Assembly (NCBI RefSeq): GCF_001713455.1
Contig: NZ_CP016463.1
Span: 124,001-188,000, forward strand
Origin: Bosea sp. RAC05
GTDB lineage: Bacteria > Pseudomonadota > Alphaproteobacteria > Rhizobiales > Beijerinckiaceae
Length of the DNA: 64,000 nt
Direction of reading: 5' to 3'
Positions 51,972 through 60,841 of the stretch are shown here, one piece after another. The position numbers and the translations under genes were made by a program. Position 1 is the stretch's first letter. Every line of letters begins with the position of its first letter. The notes beneath the pieces were generated by a model. It worked only from the letters and a program-made list of their open reading frames with translations. It did no database searches and was not told the origin of the DNA.

Positions 51972-54263
51972 TCAGCGCCGCGTCATCCCGGCCTTGGCGA
52001 ACGCCTCGGCGAACGGGTTTGAGGACGGCGTAGAGGTCGCCTTCGGCGCTTTCATCGACTTCGAAGCCGGCCGGAAGTCGTTCCCCGCCGTATCGGATGA
52101 CAGAGGATCATCGAGGCGCATGGTCAGTTCGATGCGCTTGCGAGGCACATCCACCTTCATGACCTTGACCGAAACGATGTCGCCGGGCTTGGCAATCGAA
52201 CGCGGGTCCTTGACGAAGGTTTTCGCCATGGCTGTGACGTGCACGAGCCCATCCACCCCGACTCCGACATTCACGAAGGCTCCATAAGGGGCGACGTTGC
52301 TGACCGTGCCTTCGAGGATCATGCCCGGCTCAAGGTCGGTGATCTTCTCGATGCCGGCCTTGAATTCAGCGGCGCGGAAGGCGGGCCGCGGGTCACGCCC
52401 GGGCTTCTCCAACTCGGTCAGGATGTCCTTGACCGTGAGCAGTCCAAAGGCGTCGTCGACGAACTGCTGGGGCTTCAGCTTGCGCAGCAGGGTTGGGTTT
52501 CCCATCACGACGCGGATGTCGCTCTTGGTCGCTTCGAGGACCTTTCGGACGACGGGATAGGCCTCGGGATGGACGCATGAGCTATCGAGGGGGTTCTCGC
52601 CATCGCGGATGCGAAGGAAGCCGGCACACTGCTCGAACGTCTTCGGGCCGAGTCGGGGAACGTTGCGCAGCTCCTCGCGGCTTTTGAAGGCACCATGTGT
52701 GTCGCGGTACTGGACGATGCTCTCGGCCAGGAACTCGCCGATGCCTGATACCCGGGCCAGGAGCTTGGCCGACGCCGAATTGACGTCGACACCGACCTTG
52801 TTGACGACGTCTTCGACGACGGCGTCGAGGGTTCGATCGAGCCGGTATTCCGAGACATCGTGCTGATAGGACCCGACGCCGATGGACCGCGGCGGAACCT
52901 TGACCAGTTCGGCGAGCGGGTCCTGAAGCCGCCGGCCGATCGAGACGGCGCCGCGGATCGTGACGTCGAGGTCGGGAAGCTCGCGGGAGGCGTATTCGGA
53001 AGCCGAGTAGACCGACGCTCCGGCCTCGGACACCATCACCTTGATCAACGCGTGGTCGGGCATGGACTTGATCAGTTCGCCGGCGAGCTGGTCTGTCTCG
53101 CGGCTGGCGGTCGCATTGCCGACAGCGATGATCTCGATCTTGTGCCGCCGGACCAGGCTCGCGAGTGTCCGCAGGGAATCATCCCACCGCCTCATGGGCT
53201 CGTGCGGATAGATGGTGGCGTGATCGACGACCTTGCCGGTGGCGTCGATGGCCGCAACCTTGACGCCGGTCCGGAAGCCGGGGTCGAGGGCCAACGTCGG
53301 CCGACCGCCGGCGGGAGCTGCCAGCAGAAGGTCGCGCAGATTGGCCGCGAACACCGTGATCGATTCCTCTTCCGCCTTCTCCAGCAGGCGCATGCGGACA
53401 TCGAGGGACAGGCTCATCTCGATGCGGGTCCGCCAGGCGAAGCGGACCGCGTCCAGCAGCCAGCGGTCACCCGGACGGCCGCGATCGGCGATCCCGAACT
53501 GGCGAGCAATGCGGCCCTCGTATCCCTGACTGCCTTCCTCGGCCTCAGGCAGTAGCCTGACGTCCAGGACCTCCTCCTTCTCGCCGCGCATGATCGCGAG
53601 CATGCGATGGGCAGGGATCTTCGCGATCGCAACGGTATGGTCGAAATAGTCGCGGTACTTGGAATCGGCGCTGTCCTTGCCCGGTCTGACCTTGGCGGTG
53701 AGGACGCCATGACGCCAGAAGGTCTCGCGCAGCGCGCCGATCAGATCGGCGCTCTCACCGAAGCGCTCGATGAGGATGGAACGAGCGCCTTCGAGAGCGG
53801 CCTGCGGGTTGTCGATGCCCTTGTCCGGCTCGACGAACTTGGCGGCCTGGACAACAGGATCATGAACCGGTGATGCGAGGAGGATATCTGCGAGTGGTCC
53901 AAGCCCGGCCTCGATCGCGATCTGCGCCTTGGTGCGGCGTTTGGGGCGGTAGGGGAGATAGATGTCCTCGAGGCGTGCCTTGGTGTCAGCCGTCTCCAAC
54001 TGCTCGCGCAGCGCGTCGGTGAGAACGCCCTGCTCGGTGATGCTCTCCAGGATGGCCTGGCGCCGGGCATCGAGCTCGCGCATGTAGGTGAGCTTCTCGG
54101 CGAGATTGCGCAGCTGGATATCGTCCAGCGCGCCTGTGGCTTCCTTCCGGTAGCGGGAGATGAACGGAACCGTCGCGCCTTCGTCGAGCAGCGCGATCGC
54201 AGCCTCCACCTGCCAGAGTTCGACGGCGAGTTCCTGGGCGATACGGCTGGCGACGGTCGACAT
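51972..54263 (-). CDS. tex: Tex family transcription accessory protein
   Basis: A 763-residue Tex protein. The N-terminal Tex helical region begins IAQELAVELWQVEAAI. A YqgF-like RNase H fold follows (near residues 325-450, TLALDPGFRTGVKVAAID), then helix-hairpin-helix (about 500-560), and then an S1 RNA-binding domain (about 650-720: MILEGTVSNVAPYGAFVNVGVG). The ATG at 54263 has GAGG upstream; longer in-frame starts are less likely. Tex binds RNA polymerase and nucleic acid. It is normally a chromosomal housekeeping gene, so a copy here fits a large secondary replicon. Confidence 0.9.
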   Translation of the reverse strand: MSTVASRIAQELAVELWQVEAAIALLDEGATVPFISRYRKEATGALDDIQLRNLAEKLTYMRELDARRQAILESITEQGVLTDALREQLETADTKARLEDIYLPYRPKRRTKAQIAIEAGLGPLADILLASPVHDPVVQAAKFVEPDKGIDNPQAALEGARSILIERFGESADLIGALRETFWRHGVLTAKVRPGKDSADSKYRDYFDHTVAIAKIPAHRMLAIMRGEKEEVLDVRLLPEAEEGSQGYEGRIARQFGIADRGRPGDRWLLDAVRFAWRTRIEMSLSLDVRMRLLEKAEEESITVFAANLRDLLLAAPAGGRPTLALDPGFRTGVKVAAIDATGKVVDHATIYPHEPMRRWDDSLRTLASLVRRHKIEIIAVGNATASRETDQLAGELIKSMPDHALIKVMVSEAGASVYSASEYASRELPDLDVTIRGAVSIGRRLQDPLAELVKVPPRSIGVGSYQHDVSEYRLDRTLDAVVEDVVNKVGVDVNSASAKLLARVSGIGEFLAESIVQYRDTHGAFKSREELRNVPRLGPKTFEQCAGFLRIRDGENPLDSSCVHPEAYPVVRKVLEATKSDIRVVMGNPTLLRKLKPQQFVDDAFGLLTVKDILTELEKPGRDPRPAFRAAEFKAGIEKITDLEPGMILEGTVSNVAPYGAFVNVGVGVDGLVHVTAMAKTFVKDPRSIAKPGDIVSVKVMKVDVPRKRIELTMRLDDPLSSDTAGNDFRPASKSMKAPKATSTPSSNPFAEAFAKAGMTRR

Positions 54264-54331
54264 GCATGTCCTCGATTCGTTGGAAGGCGATCTTGAAGGC
54301 GCCGGCAGCAAGCCGAAACCGCAGAGTGAAG

Positions 54332-55591
54332 TCAGGTGACCGGCTGGCTGTGGATGAGCGCGGCAATGCGTTCGCTGATCCGTAAGGCCATATCGGTAGA
54401 TCCACCCTGCTCGCTGACGATGCGAAGGCAGTTCTCAGCCACGATGCGCACGCTCACATCGGCATCGTGCAGGCTACCGTGCCACGCCTGGACGTCGGAT
54501 CCGGCGGGGAAGTCGCTGTTCAACCGGCCACCATAGGACGTTAGAGCCCGTGCGAGATCGCGGCGCAGCTCTGCGGCATCCGAAGGCACGGTCTTGGCCC
54601 TGCTCTGGTCCTTGAGCGACAGCAGGTGGGCGAGCTGCAGAGCCGTTTCGAGATCCGGCGCGAGCATCAGTCGCGGGTGGTGGCGAACAGTGAACTCGTC
54701 GCAACCGACGGCGATGACATGCCGGCCTGCTGCCAGGGCTGCCCCTGCCTCGACCCATGCACCCTTCAGGATCTCGTCGGGACCATCACGGTAGACGATC
54801 AGCACCGAGCAGGATGCGGCCTCGATCACGCACCGAGACCAGAGATCGGGCCAGTCGCGGGTGCTGCCGATCTCAGCCTCGTCGATCCATGTCGAGATAA
54901 TCGGGACGCCCTTGGCTCGCAGCTTGCGCCAGCGTGGACCATGGACCGACTTCGAGGCGATGTAGATCCCGTGCGCGTCGGTGGGGACACGGCCGACAGC
55001 TTCATCGACCGGAAGCCACAAGGCCTCCTGCAGATCCTGATCGTGCCAGTCCCAGGGTTCACCTGGCAGGCCGACATGGCCGGCCCACTCGCCGGCCTCG
55101 AAACGCACCAGGGCTGGATAGGAGCCGTTGCCAGGCAGCGCCTTGAGCTCATCGGCTGTCATCCGGCGCCAGCCTGCGGCGCGAGCGTGAATGCGTTCGC
55201 TCTCCTGGATGAAAGCGGTTCCCAGGGGGCTTATCCGCACCGTGGAGACGTCGGTGTCGCTGTTGTGCGTCCAGTTCAGCAGACCAAGATTGATGGCCAG
55301 ATTGAAAGTGTCGGGCTCTCCGTCATTGCAGAACGCTGCAAGCGCATGGCTCGTGCCGCCATCATCCTCCATGTGTCCACCGGATGAGGAAACGATCCGG
55401 AGCAGCCAGCGCAGTCGCTCATGAGTGCGCGCAAGAGCGGCACGGGGCGTTTGAGTCGTCAGCAGCTTGGCAGCGGTCAGCTCCGCCGCCTCCAGCCTCG
55501 CCGTGAGGTGATCGATCCGGCTTTGCGCCTGCGACAGCAACGCGAGATGACCTGGATTGTCGGCCAGTTCCGACGATGCCTCAGCGATCAT
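54332..55591 (-). CDS. NDT/TIR-like nucleotide-binding protein
   Basis: About 419 residues from the ATG at 55591 (other ATGs up to 55663 are possible but overlap the upstream gene more). The first 45 residues form a coiled coil. The middle (residues about 100-145) is winged-helix-like. The core (about 225-325) reads as a nucleoside 2-deoxyribosyltransferase/TIR-like fold: GIYIASKSVHG, STWIDEAE, then LWSRCVIEAASCSVLIVYRDG, then LKGAWVEAGAALAAGRHVIAVG. In such folds the W-x-E-A-G-A-A-L segment carries the catalytic Glu. Tail residues are helical. Possible NAD- or nucleotide-cleaving enzyme. The upstream 55581 gene overlaps its start. Confidence 0.6.
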   Translation of the reverse strand: MIAEASSELADNPGHLALLSQAQSRIDHLTARLEAAELTAAKLLTTQTPRAALARTHERLRWLLRIVSSSGGHMEDDGGTSHALAAFCNDGEPDTFNLAINLGLLNWTHNSDTDVSTVRISPLGTAFIQESERIHARAAGWRRMTADELKALPGNGSYPALVRFEAGEWAGHVGLPGEPWDWHDQDLQEALWLPVDEAVGRVPTDAHGIYIASKSVHGPRWRKLRAKGVPIISTWIDEAEIGSTRDWPDLWSRCVIEAASCSVLIVYRDGPDEILKGAWVEAGAALAAGRHVIAVGCDEFTVRHHPRLMLAPDLETALQLAHLLSLKDQSRAKTVPSDAAELRRDLARALTSYGGRLNSDFPAGSDVQAWHGSLHDADVSVRIVAENCLRIVSEQGGSTDMALRISERIAALIHSQPVT

Positions 55592-55991
55592 CGGCAGCAG
55601 CACCGTCAGCAGCACCCGTCCCAGCATCGGCAGGGGCGCCGGCATCAGCATCATCAGCATCATCAGCAGCGGCAGTCGCCTCAGCCGCAGCAGCCATGTC
55701 CGCCAGATCGATCATCGGCAGCGTGGTCGTCAGCTGAGCGAAATAGCGAATGCGTTCAGCCAGCAGACGGGCATCGGCTTCCGTCACGGGTGGCGCAGCC
55801 TCGACCTCGTCGGCCAGCCTCAGCAGCTGCTCGCAGGCGGGAGATGTCGAGCAGCTGCCATCCGAGGACATGCGCTCGGCCAGGGCGATCAGAACGACGC
55901 CTTCTGGCGGGAGTGACATTTCGATCGCGAGCTCGGCCACGCGAATGGCACTGTCTCCAAGGTCGATTGTCATGGTGGTCATGGCCTTCAT
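55581..55991 (-). CDS. Hypothetical helical protein with an Ala/Asp-rich tail
   Basis: A 136-residue protein from the ATG at 55991 (GGGA upstream). Residues 1-95 are helical; the last 40 are low-complexity Ala/Asp/Gly. It overlaps the start of the NDT/TIR-like gene by 11 bp or more, so the two are coupled. It may be a small partner of that protein. No domain recognised. Confidence 0.5.
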   Translation of the reverse strand: MKAMTTMTIDLGDSAIRVAELAIEMSLPPEGVVLIALAERMSSDGSCSTSPACEQLLRLADEVEAAPPVTEADARLLAERIRYFAQLTTTLPMIDLADMAAAAEATAAADDADDADAGAPADAGTGAADGAAADDR

Positions 55992-56057
55992 GGTCGCATC
56001 CCGATTCGAACTCAAGGATCACGATATTTATTCTTGCGTGCAATGCCGGGACAGGTG

Positions 56058-56552
56058 ATGCAACTGCGTATCACCGGTTTAATCCGCAACGGAGCGACCC
56101 TCCCTCGAAAGCATGCCGCCATGATCCACGATCCCGGTGACAAACGACCTCAGATTGGGGCACTGCCCTACTTCATCGGCTCTGACGGGCAGGTGAGGGT
56201 CGTCCTCGTCACGACCCGTGAGACAAGGCGCTGGTCAATCCCCAAGGGCAATCCGATCAAGGGAAAGAAGCCGCACAAGGCCGCCGAGATCGAAGCCTTC
56301 GAGGAGGCCGGCGTCCGCGGCCGCATCGGGCACCGTGCGATCGGAAGCTACAGCTACCGCAAGCAGTTCCGCAGTGGCCACGATCAGGCAATCGTCGAGG
56401 TCTTCCCTCTCGAAGTCCAAAAGCGGGCAAAGAAGTTCCCCGAGAGGGCCGAGCGCACCGTCTCGGATTTCTCAGTCGACGAGGCTATGCGCCTCGTGGA
56501 GTGTGCGGAGCTGTCAACGATCCTGCTGCAGTTATCGGCAACCCGCGCCTGA
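56058..56552 (+). CDS. NUDIX hydrolase
   Basis: A NUDIX family protein of about 164 residues. TRETRRWSIPKGNPIKGKKPHKAAEIEAFEEAGVRG contains the Nudix box in the diphosphoinositol-polyphosphate-phosphatase-like form, with the AFEEAGV core and E-E pair intact. Such enzymes hydrolyse nucleoside or inositol diphosphate derivatives. The start is uncertain: ATG at 56058 has GGGACAGG upstream, and ATG at 56121 would give the compact family length. Confidence 0.8.
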   Translation: MQLRITGLIRNGATLPRKHAAMIHDPGDKRPQIGALPYFIGSDGQVRVVLVTTRETRRWSIPKGNPIKGKKPHKAAEIEAFEEAGVRGRIGHRAIGSYSYRKQFRSGHDQAIVEVFPLEVQKRAKKFPERAERTVSDFSVDEAMRLVECAELSTILLQLSATRA

Positions 56553-56564
56553 GCCCGGCATCCT

Positions 56565-57050
56565 TCACAGTGGCGTTTCGGCTCGCGCCTTGTGGATCAC
56601 GAGCGAACCCGGCTCCGCGGGCCAGATATCGATCCGGTAGAAGTCGTCGCCCTCAAGCCCATTCTCGCTGAGAGTGTCGAGCCCGGCATAGGAGATGCGC
56701 ACGCGGTAATCCCCAGGCGCCACCGGCAGGCGCGGTGCATCGGGCAGATAGGCGGTACCGCCGAGGATGACGAGCCGGCCCGACCGAAGCAACAGCGAGC
56801 ACTCGTTGACCATGTCCCAGGCGTCGAGGTCGAGATCGGGGGCCTCGTCGAAGAGCGAGATTGCGACCGGCACGGCCATGTTGCGCGCTGTGCCGATTCC
56901 AATGCTGGAACGCCCGACTGCAAGCAGCCGCTCGACAGCCTCGTCGTCCCACAATGCGCCGAGATCCTCGTCGACGGACTCATCGAGCAGATAGAACTGG
57001 AAGTAGTCGGCAAAGACCGAGAGCGTCAGCGTGTCAGTGGTTGGCGTCAT
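56565..57050 (-). CDS. Hypothetical protein
   Basis: A 160-residue protein from the ATG at 57050 with GAGG 7-9 nt upstream. The N-terminal FADYFQFYLLDE and the later GDYRVRISYAGLDTL segment recall ComJ-like and related small beta proteins, but the match is too weak to name. It converges with the NUDIX gene (12 bp apart). Confidence 0.55.
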   Translation of the reverse strand: MTPTTDTLTLSVFADYFQFYLLDESVDEDLGALWDDEAVERLLAVGRSSIGIGTARNMAVPVAISLFDEAPDLDLDAWDMVNECSLLLRSGRLVILGGTAYLPDAPRLPVAPGDYRVRISYAGLDTLSENGLEGDDFYRIDIWPAEPGSLVIHKARAETPL

Positions 57051-57270
57051 CAGCGGCCTCGGCTTGGTGCGCTCGAACTGTGAAGAATCAGGCAGCGTTT
57101 GCCTAGCTCCATGAGAGAAATGGGAGATGGGCGAAGCATGATCCACGACTTTCAAGGATCGACCTCTATTCGTCTTTGATGGACGCGAGATTCAATCCTA
57201 TGCTCCTTGCGATTCATTCCATGGGGCTTCCATTGGCATTCCTTCATATCGCTCGCCATGCTCGTCGTCG

Positions 57271-58338
57271 ATGAACCGGTATCGCGTCCTGGACCTGTTC
57301 AGCGCGGCCGCTGGCGGCTGGTCGCTGGGATTGCATCGCGCCGGCTTCACGACGGTCGCAGCCGCCGAGAAGGTGGCCTGGCGACGCGCGCTCTACGCGC
57401 AAAACAACCCGAATGTGCTCCTCTATGACGACGTTCGAAGCGTCACGGCAGCCGGACTTCGCCGAGATCTGGGCTTTCTCCCCGATATCGTCGTCGGAAG
57501 CCCTCCATGTCAGGACATCTCCGGAGCCAACGCCAAAGGACGTGGCCTCGACGGAGACCAGTCCAACCTCTACTTCGAAGCCCTGCGCATTGTCGGAGAA
57601 ACGCGCCCTCGTTGGGCAGCTTTTGAAAACAGCGATCGCCTCCGAAATCGAGGCGGTGACGCTGTGCTCGATGAGCTGGGACGTCAGCGCTACGCCTTCT
57701 GGCCATTATTGGTCCACGCTTCGACGCTCGGCGCCAACCATGATCGGCCACGGTCATGGATCATTGCCTGCGACCTCGACCAGCTGGGTCGACCAGGTCA
57801 AGCTTCCAACGCCGATCGCGGGCACGAGCGGGTCCAACCGGGGCGGGGCGGCCGGGCGGGCCGGCCCGATCAGGCATTCGACGTCAACGATGATCAGGCA
57901 GTCGGTGCTGATGCTCGAAGCCCAGGCCCGCAAACGCAAGCCCGCCACGAAGAAGCAGCGTCAGGCACAGCTGCAGGAAACGTCATCGCTCTCAAGTCCC
58001 GGCAGTCAGATGGTGCTCGACGGCGTTCCGCCCCCTCCCCTGGTCACGGCGCCGCTGGACCCAAGGCAGGAGAAGTGGGCCGCGGCGGGGGAGATCGCGA
58101 AGGCATGCCTTCGCTTTGGCCTCGATGGAACGGCGGGCTTGTGCGTCACCTACAATTGGATGATGGGCTATCCACCTCAATGGCTGGCCTCCGCATTGCG
58201 GTCGGCGGTCCACGCGGGACATCTGGATCTCGTCTCCTCACCTCAGCGTTCGGCGACGCGGTCATCCCGCAAGTGCCCGAAGCGATCGGCCGTGCGATCA
58301 TGAAGGTCGAGGCCGTATTCATTGAAGGACGCAACTGA
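57271..58338 (+). CDS. C5-cytosine DNA methyltransferase, recognition region frame-shifted
   Basis: A 355-residue open frame with C5-methyltransferase motifs: I (VLDLFSAAAGGWSLGL, about 6-21), IV with the catalytic Cys in GSPPCQDIS (about 75-83), a partial VI (AFENSD), VIII (DRPRSWIIA) and IX/X at the end (FGDAVIPQVPEAIGRAI). Between about 57780 and 58230 this frame gives unlikely sequence, while the next frame gives family-typical VDQVKLPTPIAGTSGSNRGG and WMMGYPPQWL. So the target-recognition part is read in another frame. Either there are two compensating indels, or the assembly has two errors. As read, specificity is doubtful. Confidence 0.7.
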   Translation: MNRYRVLDLFSAAAGGWSLGLHRAGFTTVAAAEKVAWRRALYAQNNPNVLLYDDVRSVTAAGLRRDLGFLPDIVVGSPPCQDISGANAKGRGLDGDQSNLYFEALRIVGETRPRWAAFENSDRLRNRGGDAVLDELGRQRYAFWPLLVHASTLGANHDRPRSWIIACDLDQLGRPGQASNADRGHERVQPGRGGRAGRPDQAFDVNDDQAVGADARSPGPQTQARHEEAASGTAAGNVIALKSRQSDGARRRSAPSPGHGAAGPKAGEVGRGGGDREGMPSLWPRWNGGLVRHLQLDDGLSTSMAGLRIAVGGPRGTSGSRLLTSAFGDAVIPQVPEAIGRAIMKVEAVFIEGRN

Positions 58339-58342
58339 CAGC

Positions 58343-58954
58343 ATGCTCTCTCTGACTGATTTTCTGGCCACCCTGCCCGGGATCCTGCCGCGCAACGCTC
58401 GCAGGGTCATCCTCGAAGGCGATCTGCTGCCGCAAGCGCTGAAGGACGACATCCTGATGCGCAACGCCAGCCTCATCGACACCGTCCTGATCGTCGGCCC
58501 TGATGCTGCAGCAGCGATCCTGGCCGCCTACCGCGACGGTTACCTGCCCATGCAGCGCGGCAAGGTGCCCGTGGCCACGCCGCATGCCGACGCCTATCTC
58601 GAACGCGCTCCGGAACTGCGGGCAGAGATTGCGGAGAGGAAGCGCCGTGAAGCAGCGATCAAGGACCCGTCCCTGATCCGCGAGAGCGACCTCGTCGACG
58701 AAGATCTGATCGATCAGGTTTTCATCTCGGCTCTGGGGCTCAAGGCCGGGACGATGACGCTCGGCGGTGTTTCGGTGACGAAGTCCCTCAGGTCATACCC
58801 ATCGAACTCGGGCAAGAGCACAGGCTGGGGCGTGACCTTCAGCTGGACCGGATCAGACGGCGTGCAGCGCAGCTCTGGCCGGACGCCGCCGGAAGCCGAC
58901 AACCGCCGCAATGACGAAGATCGCAACTGGGGCCTCGGACCGGGCGGCTTCTGA
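58343..58954 (+). CDS. Hypothetical protein
   Basis: A 203-residue protein. The frame is open from a TTG at 58322; the ATG at 58343 is chosen, 4 bp after the methyltransferase stop. The first 80 residues are helical. The C-terminal part contains VSVTKSLRSYPSNSGKSTGWGVTFSW, a possible small beta domain. No domain recognised. Likely co-transcribed with the methyltransferase gene. Confidence 0.55.
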   Translation: MLSLTDFLATLPGILPRNARRVILEGDLLPQALKDDILMRNASLIDTVLIVGPDAAAAILAAYRDGYLPMQRGKVPVATPHADAYLERAPELRAEIAERKRREAAIKDPSLIRESDLVDEDLIDQVFISALGLKAGTMTLGGVSVTKSLRSYPSNSGKSTGWGVTFSWTGSDGVQRSSGRTPPEADNRRNDEDRNWGLGPGGF

Positions 58955-59028
58955 CTGGCGTGGGGATCGGCTCAGGCGAGTGGCGATCCGCCCAGATGCG
59001 AAGCCTGTTCTGGCGATTCGTTCAGACT

Positions 59029-59160
59029 GGCAGAACGCTCAGCAGACTGGTAGATTGATCAGAGTGGCGAGCAGATGTGGCAAAATGCTCAGTCAGCATC
59101 TCGACTGCCGTACGAACTGAGCATTTTACCAGCCAGTTGTGATTTTCTGAGTGTTTTGCT
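59029..59160. promoter_or_regulatory. Four repeated half-sites upstream of fic
   Basis: GGCAGAACGCTCAG (59029-59042) and GGCAAAATGCTCAG (59079-59092) are direct copies 50 bp apart. CTGAGCATTTTACC (59117-59130) and CTGAGTGTTTTGCT (59147-59160) are inverted copies 30 bp apart. The middle two form an inverted repeat AAAATGCTCAGT/ACTGAGCATTTT (59082-59093 with 59116-59127). This is an operator cluster for a repressor of the fic gene; no regulator gene adjoins. Confidence 0.6.
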
Positions 59161-59195
59161 AGGGTGCTGAGCGATCCACCACGGGAGCAGCTTCT

Positions 59196-60707
59196 GTGTC
59201 TGAAACCCTAGTCGGCCAAGCTCGACTGCAAGAGATGCTCGGCCTGCGGGTTCCGCCGGCCTTTGTCGTCTCGACTTGCGGTAAGGGCGCACGGCGCACC
59301 ATCGAGGGTCTGAAGTCGCAGCGGGAGCACTACCCCGCCCGCTACATGCCCGAGGACAGCATCGCTGGTCAGCTACGGTTCGCGCTGCGCTATGAGCCCC
59401 TCGACATGGGGGTCATGGCCGCGGCGTTCCGAACAATCGGCCCAGACCCTATCGCGAAGATGGTCCGTGACGAGCCCAACGGCTCCGTGGCACGTCGGGC
59501 CTGGTTTTTGTACGAGACCCTCACCGGCCGCAGGCTCGATGTCCCCGATGCCGGGACCGTCACCTATGTCGACGCGCTCGACCCCGACCTCCACATTGTC
59601 TGCGACCAGGTTCGCTCGCCTCGTCACAAGGTCTTCGACAACCTGCTCGGGACAGGCGAGTTCTGTCTGACCGTTCGGCGCACGGACCGCATCCGGCGCC
59701 GGCAGGCGGAGGATCTGAGCCGGGTCGCCGGCGACATGATCGCGGAGACCTCGCCCGACATCCTGGCCCGCGCTAACCGCTACCTGATGGCCAAGGAGAC
59801 CAAGTCCTCCTTCGAGATCGAGCGCGAGAAGCCGTCGCCGCAACGTGCCAGCCGGTTCATCAACGCGCTGGAGAACGCGACTTCCTTCGATCCGACCAGC
59901 CTTGCAAGCCTCGTCGATCTCCAGAACGCCATCGTCGACCCGCGCTTTGCAGCCACCGGTCTTCGCGACTTCCAGAATTTCGTCGGCGAGACGATGGGCG
60001 ATCACAGGGAGAAGGTTCACTTCATCTGCCCCAAGCCGGGCGATATCGCTGACCTGACGCGAAGCTGGACTGGGATGACACGGCGCCTGGGCGGAACCGA
60101 CCCGGTGGTCGCAGCTGCGCTCATCTCGTCGACATTCGTCTTCCTGCACATGTTCGAGGACGGCAACGGCCGCATCTCGCGCTTCCTGGTGCATTCGACG
60201 CTGTCCTCGCGGGGCTTCACCCCAGAGCACGCCATCTTCCCGGTCTCAGCCGCAATCGTGCGCGATCCCCGCGGCTACGACGATGCCCTGGAGAGCTTCT
60301 CCAAGCCGCTATTCGACTACATGGACTGGAAGATGACGCCGCAACGCGAGGTCGAGGTCCTCAGCGAGACCGACCACCTGTACCGCTACTTCGATGCCAC
60401 GCCACAGGTCGAGTTCCTGTTCGACAAGGTCGCCAACACGATCGAGACGGACCTGAAGGAAGAGATCACCTACATCGTCAAATTCGATGCGGCCATGAAG
60501 GCCATCAACGACGTCGTGGACATGCCGAACAAGGACGCGATGCTGTTGGCGCGTCTGCTCCTGCAAAATGGCGGAACGCTCTCTAACAAGAAGCGTGTCG
60601 ATCACTTCGCCATGCTCAACGACGCCGATGTCAAGGCCATCGAGGCGTCGCTCGCCGATACGGTGGCCATAGACGATCCGGCACCGATGGCGATGTCCGG
60701 CCCGTAA
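59196..60707 (+). CDS. fic: Fic family AMP-transferase, class II
   Basis: A 503-residue Fic protein. The active-site loop HMFEDGNGRISR at 318-329 keeps the catalytic His318, the metal-binding acidic residue, Asn324 and Arg326. An inhibitory-helix-like motif, S205-x-x-x-E209 in SSFEIER, lies N-terminal to the core, as in class II Fic proteins, but the following residue is R rather than G/N. About 200 residues at the N-terminus and 150 at the C-terminus are outside the core. Fic enzymes AMPylate target proteins and can inhibit growth. The GTG at 59196 has GGGAG upstream. Confidence 0.85.
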   Translation: MSETLVGQARLQEMLGLRVPPAFVVSTCGKGARRTIEGLKSQREHYPARYMPEDSIAGQLRFALRYEPLDMGVMAAAFRTIGPDPIAKMVRDEPNGSVARRAWFLYETLTGRRLDVPDAGTVTYVDALDPDLHIVCDQVRSPRHKVFDNLLGTGEFCLTVRRTDRIRRRQAEDLSRVAGDMIAETSPDILARANRYLMAKETKSSFEIEREKPSPQRASRFINALENATSFDPTSLASLVDLQNAIVDPRFAATGLRDFQNFVGETMGDHREKVHFICPKPGDIADLTRSWTGMTRRLGGTDPVVAAALISSTFVFLHMFEDGNGRISRFLVHSTLSSRGFTPEHAIFPVSAAIVRDPRGYDDALESFSKPLFDYMDWKMTPQREVEVLSETDHLYRYFDATPQVEFLFDKVANTIETDLKEEITYIVKFDAAMKAINDVVDMPNKDAMLLARLLLQNGGTLSNKKRVDHFAMLNDADVKAIEASLADTVAIDDPAPMAMSGP

Positions 60708-60841
60708 CGGACGCGGCTGCCCCGGCCGGGACAGCTCATCCACCGATCTATTGATGGATCGATTCGTGACTTGGCTCGAATCCATCTATCATTCCTGGAT
60801 CTTCCTCGATCAGAGGATTGATCGGGGAAAGGACAGATCGG

